Assembly: GCF_001070715.1 (NCBI RefSeq)
Contig: NZ_JVRR01000126.1
Location: forward strand, 1-64,000
Origin: Streptococcus pseudopneumoniae
GTDB taxonomy: Bacteria; Bacillota; Bacilli; Lactobacillales; Streptococcaceae
DNA length: 64,000 nt
Direction of reading: 5' to 3'
Each line of letters starts with the position of its first letter. Positions within the stretch are counted from its first letter, which is position 1. The notes below the pieces were generated by a model. It ran no database searches. It was not told the origin of the DNA and worked only from the letters and a program-made list of their open reading frames with translations. Shown here one piece after another: positions 27,021 through 37,614 of this stretch. The translations under genes were made by a program, and so were the position numbers.

Positions 27021-27749
27021 ATGAAATTAAATAAATTGAATTTTCTTAAAGAAAATATAAGGGATTTATATTCATCAGGCGTAATATATCTCGGTTTGAT
27101 TATCTCGTTTATACCGCCGATATTGGTTACATTCTTTATTCTAAATACTCAAGGGACATCACTTGGTATTAAGCATATTTCAAACTTTTATGCTATGCTC
27201 GGTATGTTAATGGCTGTTATACATGCTAACCGAATTATTAGCAGGGATTTTTCCCACAATACGATCAGTTTATTTTATAATCAACAGAAAAATCGGATGA
27301 TTTACGTCTTGTCTAATTTTCTATATGCCATCTCAGTTTCCATTATTTATGCTTTGAATGGTATTGTGTTACTAGTCATCGTAAGTAAATTGGGTGTTCC
27401 AGGTGCTTTAGGATTAGATTTTATAGTAGCCATTGTAGTCAATACAATTTTGTTAGTCCTAGTTTATTTTCTATTATCTTACATTTTCTATTTATACAAA
27501 TTGAAAAGTGGCTTGGTATTTGGTATTTTAGTAGCTTTACTACTCTTTGTCCCTAATATATTAAATACGATTATGATGAATACTAGTAATGATTTGTTTA
27601 TCAAAGCAATTGAACTTCTTCCTTTTTATTCTTTACCTGTATTTGTGGCTTCAAATACGATGTCTATTAGTCAGTATCTTGTGGTAATCACTACAATCAT
27701 CTTATTGTATTTTTTCACTCTCAAGAAAAGTAAGGAGTATTCATTTTAG
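27021..27749 (+). CDS. ABC transporter permease, six membrane helices
   Basis: 242 residues with six hydrophobic helices and an ABC-2-like pattern (MAVIHANRIISRDFSHNTISLFYNQQKNR after the second helix). It is the partner of the upstream ATPase. AT-rich composition and neighbours suggest a bacteriocin-related exporter or immunity pump; the cargo is unknown. Confidence 0.82.
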   Translation: MKLNKLNFLKENIRDLYSSGVIYLGLIISFIPPILVTFFILNTQGTSLGIKHISNFYAMLGMLMAVIHANRIISRDFSHNTISLFYNQQKNRMIYVLSNFLYAISVSIIYALNGIVLLVIVSKLGVPGALGLDFIVAIVVNTILLVLVYFLLSYIFYLYKLKSGLVFGILVALLLFVPNILNTIMMNTSNDLFIKAIELLPFYSLPVFVASNTMSISQYLVVITTIILLYFFTLKKSKEYSF

Positions 27750-28021
27750 TTTCGTTTAGTATTATTTTGAAGACTTAAAATCCAGCAAAAAATAAAAAGA
27801 TGTTGCGCTGACTAAAGAAAATTAGAATGTATAACAGAGGTAAACAGATAATTGTAGGGGAATTAAGCCTTCTATTGATGAGCATGAATTTTCTTATAAC
27901 ATTATCCAACAAACTGACCTATGAAACTTCAAAAATTCAAAAACCACACGGTATTCCTTTCAACTTGATTGTATTCAAGACTGAAACTACTTGAAAATAT
28001 TTAATATTTTTCTTTAATTGC
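27750..28021. other. Intergenic region with one low-confidence small ORF
   Basis: A 55-codon plus-strand ORF (27827-27994, ending FNLIVFKTETT) has only a weak ribosome site and no recognised family. Otherwise the region shows no clear gene and may be decayed DNA. Confidence 0.35.
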
Positions 28022-28083
28022 TTGACAGGTTATATATGTTGATTTATAATATAGGTAAAGTAGGGATTGTGTAAGCGTTAACA
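28022..28083 (+). promoter_or_regulatory. Consensus promoter with a perfect cre site just downstream
   Basis: TTGACA (28022-28027), a 17-bp spacer and TATAAT (28045-28050) match the sigma-70 consensus fully. TGTAAGCGTTAACA (28070-28083) fits the streptococcal cre consensus TGWAANCGNTNWCA at every position and lies about +14 to +27. CcpA road-block repression is expected. No clear ORF begins for about 170 bp. Confidence 0.75.
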
Positions 28084-28252
28084 AATACAGTGCCCTTAAC
28101 TTTGTATTCAGCAAAGAATTATGATGCAGCTAGAAAAGAAAGAATTCTAGCTTGATACAATATTACCAGTCTTATTTAAAGTTGTTATGGAAATTTTTTC
28201 AAAATAGATAGGCCTCTGTTTTAGGCAGAAGCGTGAATCAGGAGGTTAAGTG

Positions 28253-28840
28253 ATGAACTACAATTTAAAATATCTTTTATCAGGAATATTTGTCCTAGTC
28301 TTTATAGGTTTCCTAGTCTGGATGCGTTATTTTAATCAGAAGAAGGAAGAAGCGCATTCGGATGTGTCTTTTGAAACGAGGTTAGATAGTGAGGTCAAGG
28401 ACTTATATAAACAACTAGGATTGGGTGAGGAGCCTCATTATTTCTTAGCCTATCGCTACCTACATCCCTGGTTTGATTTGGCGATTTTACCACCAACAGT
28501 TGAAATTTTCTTAACTAAAATAGCGCTGGTGATGGTGACTCCAGATGAACTACTGATAAGAAATCTTGGGAATGGGATGACTTTCACAAGTGAGCATCAT
28601 CGTGATTTGCGGCAAGGACTTATCCGCATTCTAAAATCAGAGATGAAAGAATTTGAGATTCGTAACTGGAAAAGAGTTTTTATATTTGGCGATTTTTTGA
28701 CAATTAAAACAAGCCAACATAGCTATTATTTACAGGTTAGAGATGATGGACTTCAAAAAGGAAGTCTTTCTACCAAACATTTCTCCGACTTGAAACGACA
28801 AGATTTTCTCGGATTATTAACAGATAAAAGAACATTCTGA
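28253..28840 (+). CDS. Hypothetical protein with one N-terminal membrane segment (195 aa)
   Basis: The start is ATG at 28253 with GGAGG 7 nt upstream; an adjacent GTG at 28250 is too close. A single membrane helix (about 7-24, LLSGIFVLVFIGFLVWM) is followed by a soluble domain of about 165 residues (EPHYFLAYRYLHPWFDLAILPPTVEIFLTKIALVMVTPDELLIRNL). The beta-strand pattern could be a PH-like fold, but no family is recognised. It lies downstream of a cre-controlled promoter and upstream of the lactococcin-972-type genes. Confidence 0.65.
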   Translation: MNYNLKYLLSGIFVLVFIGFLVWMRYFNQKKEEAHSDVSFETRLDSEVKDLYKQLGLGEEPHYFLAYRYLHPWFDLAILPPTVEIFLTKIALVMVTPDELLIRNLGNGMTFTSEHHRDLRQGLIRILKSEMKEFEIRNWKRVFIFGDFLTIKTSQHSYYLQVRDDGLQKGSLSTKHFSDLKRQDFLGLLTDKRTF

Positions 28841-28871
28841 TAGACGATTGCTCTAGTGGCTTATTGTAAAC

Positions 28872-28899
28872 TTTACAAATGAGCTGTAAATACTAGAAT
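28872..28899 (+). promoter_or_regulatory. Promoter of the 51-aa membrane protein
   Basis: TTTACA (28872-28877), a 16-bp spacer and TAGAAT (28894-28899). Confidence 0.5.
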
Positions 28900-28920
28900 C
28901 TATTTAGAAAGGCAATTCCT

Positions 28921-29076
28921 ATGAAAAATAAAATTTTAATCATTGTCTATCTTTTAGCCTCGCTAATCATCAGTTTTGTAATCTTTTCACTTTTGAATAT
29001 TGATTTTAAATGGTGGACAACTCTGGCTATAAGTGCAGGATTTATTTACACCTATTTAAAATTTAGTAAAAAATAA
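28921..29076 (+). CDS. Small membrane protein (51 aa) upstream of the bacteriocin-associated genes
   Basis: The 51-residue ORF has two hydrophobic helices (IIVYLLASLIISFVIFSLL and WWTTLAISAGFIYTYL) and a basic tail KFSKK. A short AAAGG site and its own promoter precede it. It lies 49 bp before the 702-aa membrane protein. The size and place suggest a bacteriocin immunity or accessory peptide, but there is no signal peptide plus secreted domain as in lactococcin 972. Function unknown. Confidence 0.6.
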   Translation: MKNKILIIVYLLASLIISFVIFSLLNIDFKWWTTLAISAGFIYTYLKFSKK

Positions 29077-29125
29077 AAAGTACCTGCACCTATCTCGCTT
29101 TCGTCTCTTCACGGGAGGTATCTCT

Positions 29126-31234
29126 ATGAAAAAAATCAGTCATCTTTGTATGCTCTTGCTCTTGCTGTGTACTACGTTTTTTGTCCTGAATGTAAATGTT
29201 ACACGAGAAATAGTGCGGATTCAGGAGATGGGCAAGACAACTTATTCATTTGACTTGTACTTGAAAGATGTCACTAAACCGACAGAAACGATTCTCCAGT
29301 TTTTTGAAGAGGTTGCAAGTCAAGACAAGGTCTCTATTATCAAAGTAGATAATGGCGATGAGGCCGTCAAGGCTGGTGTTTTTAATAAGGAAACCTTCCC
29401 CTATCAGGAGTTCGGTCTGACTTCTCTTGATTTTTCAAAGAATGAGAAGGGAGTCTATAGCAACCAGGACCTTCCCAATAATCTAGGAACCATTCCCACC
29501 TTTTTAAAGGTGAAACTCATTCGACTCCAGACCTTTCGATCCTATATTGAGGATAAATCCCATACTGTAAATGGGCGCTACATGATTACCTCCAGCAAAG
29601 AGATAGATCGTGATACCATTCTACAAAAGTGGAGTGATTTTTTCCAGATAGATAAGACGATTTTATTAGAACCCACTTACCGAAGTCAGGTTGGAGTGCT
29701 AAATCAAGAGTTGTTACTATCTATCATTATCTTTATCTTGGCAATCTTGCTTGTGATTTTAATGACAGTTTATCAGCCGATGATGGAGATGAAACGAGTG
29801 GGGGTTCAAAAGTTACTTGGTTTTCAAAGCAGGGCGATTTTAGCTGGTTTTGTAAAGACTAATTTTTATCTTCTCTTGGGTGGAAGTCTTGTCATTGACT
29901 TGGGACTATTTTTAGTGCTGGACTATAGACCAAAACTTTTGTTCCCAAGTTTACTCTTATCCCAATTTCTACTTTTACAGTTGTATTTGTTCATCAGTTG
30001 GCTGACCTACCTGATGATTCAGAAAATGACAGTCAGTTCCATGTTGAAAGGTTTTTCATCTGTCAAACTTGGTCTTATCTTCAATTATGTGATGAAAATA
30101 GGGACAACTATTTTACTGACGGCCTTACTGATTGGGGTGGGCAGAAGTTTAGAACAAGAAAACAAAGAACTTGCTTATCAGCAACAGTGGGTAAGTCAAG
30201 GTAATTACCTGACCTTGGAAACCTTCAAACTCAATGATAATCTGTGGCAAGAAGAGCTAGCAGGGTCAGGGAAATCTACAGATTATTTCTATCGATTTTA
30301 TCAGGATTTGGTAGAAAAAACGCAGGCGGGCTATGTGCAGAGTAGCAGTCTTCCTGTAAAAAATTTTGTCCAATCAGAACAGATTCAGCAATATCAGTTA
30401 ACAGATACGGTGGATGTTTACTATGCCAATCGCAATTTTCTAAAGAGCAAGGGATTCAAGCTACCAGATACCGGTATTAAAAAAGTTATTTTGATGCCAG
30501 CAAGTACGAAAGGTGAAGAAGATAAAAATCAGCTCTTGGGGAAGTTAATTGCCTTTCATTCGATGAAGTATGAAGAGCAGCAAAAACGAACGATAGAGGA
30601 GATGGATGTCGAGATTGCCTATTATGAAGGAGATTGGTCATTTTTCCCATATAGTGATAAGCGAAAGGAAAATCTCTCCAATCCAATTATTAGCTTGGTC
30701 AATGATTCTGATATGATGTGGGATGAGAAAGCCTCCCTGTCAACAACTGGCTTAAATAATCCGATTAAAATTGAAAATACGGTTCAACATCAAAAAGAGA
30801 TTACAGAGTTAGTTGAGAAATTGTCAGATGGAAATTATTTAAAATTTTCATCGATTCAAGCAATTCAAGAGGGTATGGTTGATACCTATCGGGATTCTGT
30901 TCGTAATTTTAACGTTCTTTTTGCCTTATTTGCTCTTCTCAGTATGATTGTCTCCTACTTTTTACTCGTTACCACTTTCTTGTTGAAGCGCAGGGATATT
31001 ATTACCAAGAAGTTTATGGGGTGGAAACTGGTCGATCGCTACCGTCCTCTCCTCGTTCTGCTCTTGCTGGGCTATAGTCTGCCTCTTCTAGTCTTGATTT
31101 TCTTTGCCCATGCGCTCTTGCCACTCCTACTTTTTGCAGGTTTTACATGTTTGGATATACTATTTGTGCTAGGCTTGGCTTCTAGGATGGAGAAAAGAAG
31201 TCTAGTAGAGTTATTGAAAGGGGGCATCTTATGA
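29126..31234 (+). CDS. Bacteriocin-associated integral membrane protein (lactococcin 972 group)
   Basis: 702 residues: an N-terminal helix, a long extracytoplasmic part (about 25-190), a block of helices (about 195-340), a second extracytoplasmic region (about 345-590), and C-terminal helices (about 595-690). This DUF1430-type arrangement, resembling MacB/FtsX permeases, is found next to lactococcin-972-like bacteriocins, where it works with an ABC ATPase in export or immunity. It overlaps the ATPase gene by 4 nt. GGGAGG is upstream of the start. Confidence 0.82.
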   Translation: MKKISHLCMLLLLLCTTFFVLNVNVTREIVRIQEMGKTTYSFDLYLKDVTKPTETILQFFEEVASQDKVSIIKVDNGDEAVKAGVFNKETFPYQEFGLTSLDFSKNEKGVYSNQDLPNNLGTIPTFLKVKLIRLQTFRSYIEDKSHTVNGRYMITSSKEIDRDTILQKWSDFFQIDKTILLEPTYRSQVGVLNQELLLSIIIFILAILLVILMTVYQPMMEMKRVGVQKLLGFQSRAILAGFVKTNFYLLLGGSLVIDLGLFLVLDYRPKLLFPSLLLSQFLLLQLYLFISWLTYLMIQKMTVSSMLKGFSSVKLGLIFNYVMKIGTTILLTALLIGVGRSLEQENKELAYQQQWVSQGNYLTLETFKLNDNLWQEELAGSGKSTDYFYRFYQDLVEKTQAGYVQSSSLPVKNFVQSEQIQQYQLTDTVDVYYANRNFLKSKGFKLPDTGIKKVILMPASTKGEEDKNQLLGKLIAFHSMKYEEQQKRTIEEMDVEIAYYEGDWSFFPYSDKRKENLSNPIISLVNDSDMMWDEKASLSTTGLNNPIKIENTVQHQKEITELVEKLSDGNYLKFSSIQAIQEGMVDTYRDSVRNFNVLFALFALLSMIVSYFLLVTTFLLKRRDIITKKFMGWKLVDRYRPLLVLLLLGYSLPLLVLIFFAHALLPLLLFAGFTCLDILFVLGLASRMEKRSLVELLKGGIL

Positions 31235-31872
31235 TTGAGTTGGAAAATATTACCAAAATCATTGGGGGAAAAGTGATTTTGGATCACTTGTCTCTCAGGA
31301 TTGATCAGGGGGATTTGGTAGCCATTGTTGGCAAGAGTGGTAGTGGTAAGTCGACCTTGTTAAATTTATTAGGTTTGATAGATGGTGATTATAGCGGACG
31401 GTATGAGATTTTTGGTCAGACAAATCTAGCGGTCAATTCTGCTAAATCACAAACAATAATCCGTGAACATATCTCTTATCTGTTTCAAAATTTTGCCCTG
31501 ATTGATGATGAAACGGTCGAGTACAATCTTATGCTGGCGCTGAAATATGTGAAATTGTCCAAGAAAGACAAGCTCAAAAAGGTGGAAGAGATTTTAGAGA
31601 GAGTAGGTTTGTCAGCTACTTTGCATCAAAAGGTCTCCGAGTTGTCTGGTGGCGAACAACAACGAATTGCAGTTGCTAGAGCCATCTTAAAACCCAGCCA
31701 GCTGATTTTAGCCGATGAACCTACAGGTTCGCTGGATCCTGAAAATAGAGATTTGGTCTTGAAGTTTCTCTTAGAGATGAATCGCGAGGGGAAAACAGTT
31801 ATTATTGTGACCCACGATGCTTATGTAGCCCAACAATGTCATCGTATTATTGAATTGGGCGAGGGAAAATGA
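31231..31872 (+). CDS. ABC ATP-binding protein, lactococcin-972-type exporter
   Basis: 213 residues with Walker A GKSGSGKST, signature LSGGEQQR, Walker B LILADEPTGSLD and switch THD. The short single-domain form and coupling (ATGA overlap) to the 702-aa membrane protein place it with the putative bacteriocin export ATPases of the lactococcin 972 group. No bacteriocin precursor of that group was found upstream. Confidence 0.87.
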   Translation: MIELENITKIIGGKVILDHLSLRIDQGDLVAIVGKSGSGKSTLLNLLGLIDGDYSGRYEIFGQTNLAVNSAKSQTIIREHISYLFQNFALIDDETVEYNLMLALKYVKLSKKDKLKKVEEILERVGLSATLHQKVSELSGGEQQRIAVARAILKPSQLILADEPTGSLDPENRDLVLKFLLEMNREGKTVIIVTHDAYVAQQCHRIIELGEGK

Positions 31873-31937
31873 GTTCATTCAGCTCCTTTTGACTGACTGA
31901 ATACTCATGTTTTTCAGAGAGAAATAGCATAAATACG

Positions 31938-31978
31938 CCTAGGAATGACATTTTTATGTAGTATTTCTAGGTTTTTTT
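31938..31978 (+). terminator. Intrinsic terminator after the bacteriocin-type ABC genes
   Basis: CCTAGGAA and TTTCTAGG arms (one G-U) followed by TTTTTTT. Confidence 0.65.
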
Positions 31979-31985
31979 GTTTCAA

Positions 31986-32038
31986 ATTGAAAAAATTTTC
32001 AATTTAGGCTTGACAAACGATGAGTATAGGAGTATTAT
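31986..32038 (+). promoter_or_regulatory. Promoter of the arginine operon with an upstream inverted repeat
   Basis: TTGACA (32010-32015), a 17-bp spacer and TATTAT (32033-32038). An inverted repeat ATTGAAAA-AA-TTTTCAAT (31986-32003) lies just upstream. GTATTATTTATACA at 32032-32045 resembles an ArgR-type box over the -10. Regulator assignment is inference. Confidence 0.65.
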
Positions 32039-32078
32039 TTATACAACCAAAAAGAATAAACATAAAGGAGGCTTTGTT

Positions 32079-32885
32079 ATGAATAAGATGAAGAAGGTGT
32101 TGATGACGATGTTTGGTTTAGTGATGCTCCCCCTACTATTTGCTTGTAGTAACAATCAATCAGCTGGAATTGAAGCCATCAAGTCCAAAGGAAAATTGGT
32201 TGTAGCCCTCAATCCAGATTTTGCTCCATTTGAATACCAAAAAGTGGTTGATGGGAAAAATCAGATTGTGGGTTCAGATATCGAATTAGCCAAGGCTATC
32301 GCAACAGAACTAGGTGTCGAATTGGAACTATCTCCCATGAGTTTTGACAATGTACTGGCTAGTGTTCAATCAGGAAAAGCCGATCTTGCCATATCTGGTG
32401 TTTCTAAGACAGATGAACGGAGCAAGGTGTTCGATTTTTCAACTCCCTACTATACTTCAAAAAATAAGCTCATTGTCAAAAAATCTGACTTAGCCACTTA
32501 TCAGTCTGTCAACGACTTGGCGCAGAAAAAGGTCGGAGCACAGAAAGGTTCGATTCAAGAGACGATGGCGAAAGATTTGCTACAAAATTCTTCCCTCGTA
32601 TCTCTATCTAAAAATGGGAATTTAATCACTGATTTAAAATCAGGACAAGTGGATGCAGTGATCTTTGAAGAACCAGTTGCCAAGGGATTTGTAGAAAATA
32701 ATCCTGATTTAGCAATCGCAGAACTCAATTTTGAAAAAGAGCAAGATGATTCCTACGCGGTCGCTATGAAAAAAGATAGCAAGGAATTGAAAGAGGCAAT
32801 CGATAAAACCATTCAAAAGTTGAAGGATTCTGGGGAATTAGACAAACTCATTGAGGATGCCTTTAAAGCGTCCATTGAAAAATAG
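32079..32885 (+). CDS. abpA: Amino-acid ABC transporter substrate-binding lipoprotein, probably arginine
   Basis: 268 residues from ATG at 32079, which has AAAGGAGG upstream. It has a lipoprotein signal (MLPLLFAC, lipobox LFAC) and a type II periplasmic-binding fold of the polar amino-acid family ([53 protein letters not shown]). It is co-transcribed with argG and argH (17 nt to argG), which supports arginine as ligand. I recall that pneumococcal AbpA lies in this position. No transporter ATPase or permease is adjacent, so it must use one encoded elsewhere. Confidence 0.82.
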   Translation: MNKMKKVLMTMFGLVMLPLLFACSNNQSAGIEAIKSKGKLVVALNPDFAPFEYQKVVDGKNQIVGSDIELAKAIATELGVELELSPMSFDNVLASVQSGKADLAISGVSKTDERSKVFDFSTPYYTSKNKLIVKKSDLATYQSVNDLAQKKVGAQKGSIQETMAKDLLQNSSLVSLSKNGNLITDLKSGQVDAVIFEEPVAKGFVENNPDLAIAELNFEKEQDDSYAVAMKKDSKELKEAIDKTIQKLKDSGELDKLIEDAFKASIEK

Positions 32886-32901
32886 AAAGAAGGAAAAGAA
32901 C

Positions 32902-34098
32902 ATGAGTAAAGAAAAAGTAATTTTGGCCTATTCTGGCGGTTTGGATACATCAGTTGCTATTACCTGGCTAAAGAAAGACTATGATGTTGTTGCAGTTTGT
33001 ATGGATGTGGGTGAAGGGAAAGACTTAGATTTCATCCATGATAAGGCTCTTAAGGTTGGGGCAGTCGAATCTTATGTCATTGATGTTAAGGACGAATTTG
33101 CTACAGATTATGTGCTAGTGGCTCTCCAGTCACATGCCTACTATGAACAAAAGTACCCCTTGGTATCTGCCTTGAGCCGCCCTCTTATTTCTAAAAAATT
33201 GGTTGAAATAGCGCATCAGACAGGAGCGACTACCATTGCTCATGGTTGTACAGGTAAGGGGAATGACCAAGTACGTTTTGAAGTATCGATTGCAGCCTTG
33301 GATCCCAATTTAAAAGTGATTGCGCCAGTTCGTGAATGGAAATGGTCTCGGGAGGAAGAAATTCATTATGCCAAGGAAAATGGGGTGCCTGTTCCTGCTG
33401 ATCTTGACAATCCCTACTCTGTTGACCAAAATCTTTGGGGACGTGCCAATGAGTGTGGTATTTTGGAAAATCCATGGAATCAGGCTCCAGAAGAAGCCTT
33501 TGGCATCACAACTTCTCCAGAGCAAGCTCCAGATACGCCAGAATACATTGAGATTGAGTTTAGTGAAGGTGTCCCTGTTTCCCTCAATGGAGAAGGGCTA
33601 AAATTGGCAGATTTGATTCAAAAACTCAATGAAATAGCTGGAAAACATGGGGTCGGACGGATTGACCACGTGGAAAATCGCTTGGTTGGGATTAAATCAA
33701 GAGAGATCTATGAGTGTCCAGGTGCAGTGACCTTGCTGACAGCTCATAAGGAAATTGAGGATTTGACGCTTGTGAGAGAAGTGGCTCATTTTAAACCAAT
33801 CATAGAAAATGAATTATCAAATCTCATTTATAATGCTTTGTGGTTTAGTCCGGCTACACAAGCCTTGATTGCTTATATTAAAGAAACTCAAAAAGTTGTC
33901 AATGGGACTGCAAAAGTCAAACTCTATAAGGGAAGTGCTCAGGTCGTGGCTCGGAAATCACCAAATTCTCTTTACGATGAAAATTTGGCGACGTATACCA
34001 GTGCAGATACCTTTGACCAAGATGCAGCTGTTGGCTTTATTAAGTTGTGGGGACTTCCAACCAAGGTTCATTCTGAGGTTCAAAAAAGCGCCAAATAG
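32902..34098 (+). CDS. argG: Argininosuccinate synthase
   Basis: 398 residues from [23 protein letters not shown], with the N-type ATP pyrophosphatase loop YSGGLDTS and conserved [20 protein letters not shown] precedes this ATG. It condenses citrulline and aspartate to argininosuccinate. The ORF ends 28 bp before argH. Confidence 0.97.
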   Translation: MSKEKVILAYSGGLDTSVAITWLKKDYDVVAVCMDVGEGKDLDFIHDKALKVGAVESYVIDVKDEFATDYVLVALQSHAYYEQKYPLVSALSRPLISKKLVEIAHQTGATTIAHGCTGKGNDQVRFEVSIAALDPNLKVIAPVREWKWSREEEIHYAKENGVPVPADLDNPYSVDQNLWGRANECGILENPWNQAPEEAFGITTSPEQAPDTPEYIEIEFSEGVPVSLNGEGLKLADLIQKLNEIAGKHGVGRIDHVENRLVGIKSREIYECPGAVTLLTAHKEIEDLTLVREVAHFKPIIENELSNLIYNALWFSPATQALIAYIKETQKVVNGTAKVKLYKGSAQVVARKSPNSLYDENLATYTSADTFDQDAAVGFIKLWGLPTKVHSEVQKSAK

Positions 34099-34126
34099 GA
34101 CGATTGACTAGAGAGGTGGATGTGAT

Positions 34127-35521
34127 ATGGCTAAGAATACAAAATTATGGGGTGGTCGCTTTGAAGGTACTGTCGAAGACTGGGTAGAGCGCTTTGGTGC
34201 GAGTATATCTTTTGACCAGAAATTAGCTAAATTTGATGTGATTGGTTCTTTAGCCCACGTTCAGATGTTGGGTCAGACGGGCATTTTGAGTTTGAAGGAG
34301 TCAGAAAAGATTCAAGCAGGCTTGAAAGAGCTTTTAGAAGAGCTAGAGGCAGGCCAACTTGACTTTGATGTCGCAAACGAAGATATTCATATGAATATGG
34401 AAGTGTTGCTGACAGAAAAAATTGGTCCCCTTGCAGGGAAGTTACATACAGCTCGTTCTCGAAATGACCAAGTTGCGACAGATATGCACTTGTATCTCAA
34501 GGAGCAACTAGACCATGTCCTAGATAAACTGGCTCATCTCAAGGGTGTTTTATTAGACTTGGCGGAAAATCATGTGGAGACTATTATGCCGGGCTATACC
34601 CATCTGCAACATGCCCAGCCTATTAGTTTTGCCCACCACCTGATGGCTTATTACAATATGTTTCAGAGAGACAGTGAACGTTTTGAATTTAACCAGCAGC
34701 ATACAGACCTATGCCCTCTAGGTGCGGCAGCTTTGGCAGGAACGACTTTCCCCATTGATCGCCAATTGTCTAGCGATTTGTTAGAGTTTAAGCAACCTTA
34801 TACAAATTCTTTGGATGCTGTTAGTGACCGCGATTTTATCTTAGAATTTCTGTCTAATGCCAGCATACTCATGATGCATATGAGCCGTTTTTGTGAAGAA
34901 ATGATCAATTGGTGTAGCTTTGAGTACCAATTCATTACCTTGTCAGATACGTTTACAACAGGTTCCTCTATTATGCCCCAAAAGAAAAATCCAGATATGG
35001 CTGAGTTGATTCGAGGAAAGACTGGTCGAGTTTATGGGAATCTGTTTGGACTATTGACAGTCATGAAGTCCTTGCCTTTAGCTTATAATAAGGATTTGCA
35101 AGAGGATAAGGAAGGAATGTTTGATACGGTCGAAACGATTTTAAATTCCCTCGATGTATTGGCAGGTATGTTATCTAGCTTGCAGGTAAACAAGGAAAAA
35201 ATGCAAGAGTCGACAGAGAAGGACTTTTCAAATGCGACTGAGTTGGCAGATTATTTGGCAGGGAAAGGCTTGCCATTTAGAGAAGCTCATGAGGTTGTGG
35301 GAAGATTAGTGCTAGACTCTATCAAGTCTGCTAAAAATATTCAAGATTGGAGTCTGGAGGAATTACAAACCTATCATTCCCTCATTGCCGAGGATATTTA
35401 TGTCTACTTACAATCTAAAACTGCTGTTCAAAGACGAAATTCCTTGGGGGGTACAGGATTTGACCAAGTGAAATACCAGATTGAAGTCGCTAAGAGAGCG
35501 AATGAAGCTAGAAAGTGCTAG
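34127..35521 (+). CDS. argH: Argininosuccinate lyase
   Basis: 464 residues of the fumarase/ASL family, with the signature loop [12 protein letters not shown] and the [13 protein letters not shown] segment. It cleaves argininosuccinate to arginine and fumarate. With argG it forms the last two steps of arginine synthesis; earlier arg genes are not in the window, so citrulline or ornithine supply must come from elsewhere. Confidence 0.97.
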   Translation: MAKNTKLWGGRFEGTVEDWVERFGASISFDQKLAKFDVIGSLAHVQMLGQTGILSLKESEKIQAGLKELLEELEAGQLDFDVANEDIHMNMEVLLTEKIGPLAGKLHTARSRNDQVATDMHLYLKEQLDHVLDKLAHLKGVLLDLAENHVETIMPGYTHLQHAQPISFAHHLMAYYNMFQRDSERFEFNQQHTDLCPLGAAALAGTTFPIDRQLSSDLLEFKQPYTNSLDAVSDRDFILEFLSNASILMMHMSRFCEEMINWCSFEYQFITLSDTFTTGSSIMPQKKNPDMAELIRGKTGRVYGNLFGLLTVMKSLPLAYNKDLQEDKEGMFDTVETILNSLDVLAGMLSSLQVNKEKMQESTEKDFSNATELADYLAGKGLPFREAHEVVGRLVLDSIKSAKNIQDWSLEELQTYHSLIAEDIYVYLQSKTAVQRRNSLGGTGFDQVKYQIEVAKRANEARKC

Positions 35522-35538
35522 ATTGATAGGTTCAGAAT

Positions 35539-35575
35539 AAGAGGTTGGTCTATTGACAGCCTCTTTCTTGTCTTC
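35539..35575 (+). terminator. Intrinsic terminator of the arginine operon
   Basis: AAGAGGTTG and CAGCCTCTT arms with one wobble, followed by a T-rich stretch. Confidence 0.65.
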
Positions 35576-35596
35576 TCCAACCAAGCATGTTATAAT
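35568..35596 (+). promoter_or_regulatory. Promoter of the mnmA transcript with a ~285-nt leader
   Basis: TTGTCT (35568-35573), a 17-bp spacer and TATAAT (35591-35596) preceded by an extended TG. The predicted start near 35603 leaves a long leader that includes repeats and the inverted-repeat element at 35656-35805. Confidence 0.6.
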
Positions 35597-35605
35597 GAAT
35601 ACTGC

Positions 35606-35650
35606 TCAAGCGACCTTCAATCGTTAAAGCACACACGACCTTCAATCGTG
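35606..35650 (+). repeat. Duplicated 14-bp motif in the mnmA leader
   Basis: CGACCTTCAATCGT occurs twice (around 35609-35622 and 35636-35649). The second copy sits within a small CACGA/TCGTG hairpin. Confidence 0.6.
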
Positions 35651-35655
35651 AACTA

Positions 35656-35805
35656 GTCATTTCGTTTATCTTTTATTACGTTGTTAACTCGTCTTGCCTA
35701 ACTCAAGTTATGCCTGCGACTCGTTACCTATCATATTTTCATTTTAAGATGATAGGCTAAAATGGTCTCTCAGACCATTTTACTACTAAAAGCAAACGAA
35801 ATGAC
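35656..35805. mobile_element. 150-bp inverted-repeat MITE-like element upstream of mnmA
   Basis: GTCATTTCGTTT at the left end and AAACGAAATGAC at the right end form 12-bp perfect inverted ends. Each is bordered by TA, as expected for a TA target duplication of the IS630/mariner type. Inside are a CCTATCAT/ATGATAGG hairpin and a terminator-like AAAATGGTCT-CTC-AGACCATTTT hairpin. There is no coding capacity. It is longer than a RUP; it could be a SPRITE-type pneumococcal repeat, which I cannot verify. Confidence 0.65.
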
Positions 35806-35818
35806 TATACTCAAATAA

Positions 35819-37038
<1,220 letters not shown>

Positions 37039-37149
37039 AATAAAAGCAATAGAAATGATGGTCAAAGCTCATGGATGTTGCAGGCTTTTTTGTCCTGCAC
37101 TTCTTTGAAGTTTTGACTGTTTTTGTGTCGTTTAAGGGAAAGGACAAGA

Positions 37150-37605
37150 ATGATTCAACAAGACTTTCGGACAAAGACAGGAAATACAGTTTTTGGTGTT
37201 CGGGCGACAGCTTTGATTCTTCAAAATCGCAAGCTCCTAGTTACCAAAGATAAGGGCAAGTATTACACTATTGGAGGTGCGATCCAAGTTAACGAAAGAA
37301 CGGAAGATGCGGTAGTCCGTGAAGTGAGGGAAGAACTGGGTGTCAAAGCTCAAGCTGGGCAGCTAGCTTTTGTGGTTGAAAATCGTTTTGAACAGGACGG
37401 TGTTTCCTATCACAATATCGAGTTTCATTATCTGGTGGATTTGCTTGAAGATGCCCCATTGACCATGCAGGAAGATGAGAAGACGCAACCTTGCGAATGG
37501 ATTGATTTGGATAAGCTCCAGAATATCCAGCTAGTTCCAGCCTTTCTAAAAACAGCCCTACCAGATTGGGACGGCCAACTAAGACACATTCATCTTGCGG
37601 AATAG
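37150..37605 (+). CDS. NUDIX hydrolase
   Basis: 151 residues from MIQQDFRTKTGNTVFG, with AAAGGA upstream. The NUDIX box is GGAIQVNERTEDAVVREVREELG (GX5EX7REUXEEXGU pattern). Such enzymes hydrolyse nucleoside diphosphates linked to another group; the substrate is not deducible. It ends 9 nt before mnmG, so the two are cotranscribed. A TGCAGG/CCTGCA hairpin lies in the leader at 37079-37099. Confidence 0.88.
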   Translation: MIQQDFRTKTGNTVFGVRATALILQNRKLLVTKDKGKYYTIGGAIQVNERTEDAVVREVREELGVKAQAGQLAFVVENRFEQDGVSYHNIEFHYLVDLLEDAPLTMQEDEKTQPCEWIDLDKLQNIQLVPAFLKTALPDWDGQLRHIHLAE

Positions 37606-37614
37606 GAGAGAAAT

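Noticed and set aside
27827-27994. 55-codon plus-strand ORF in the gap after the ABC permease
   Set aside because: Weak ribosome site, no promoter and no family. Noted only inside the intergenic entry.
33230-33525. Antisense ORFs within argG and similar ones in mnmG and rnjA
   Set aside because: Shadows of strongly coding sequence; no ribosome sites or known families.
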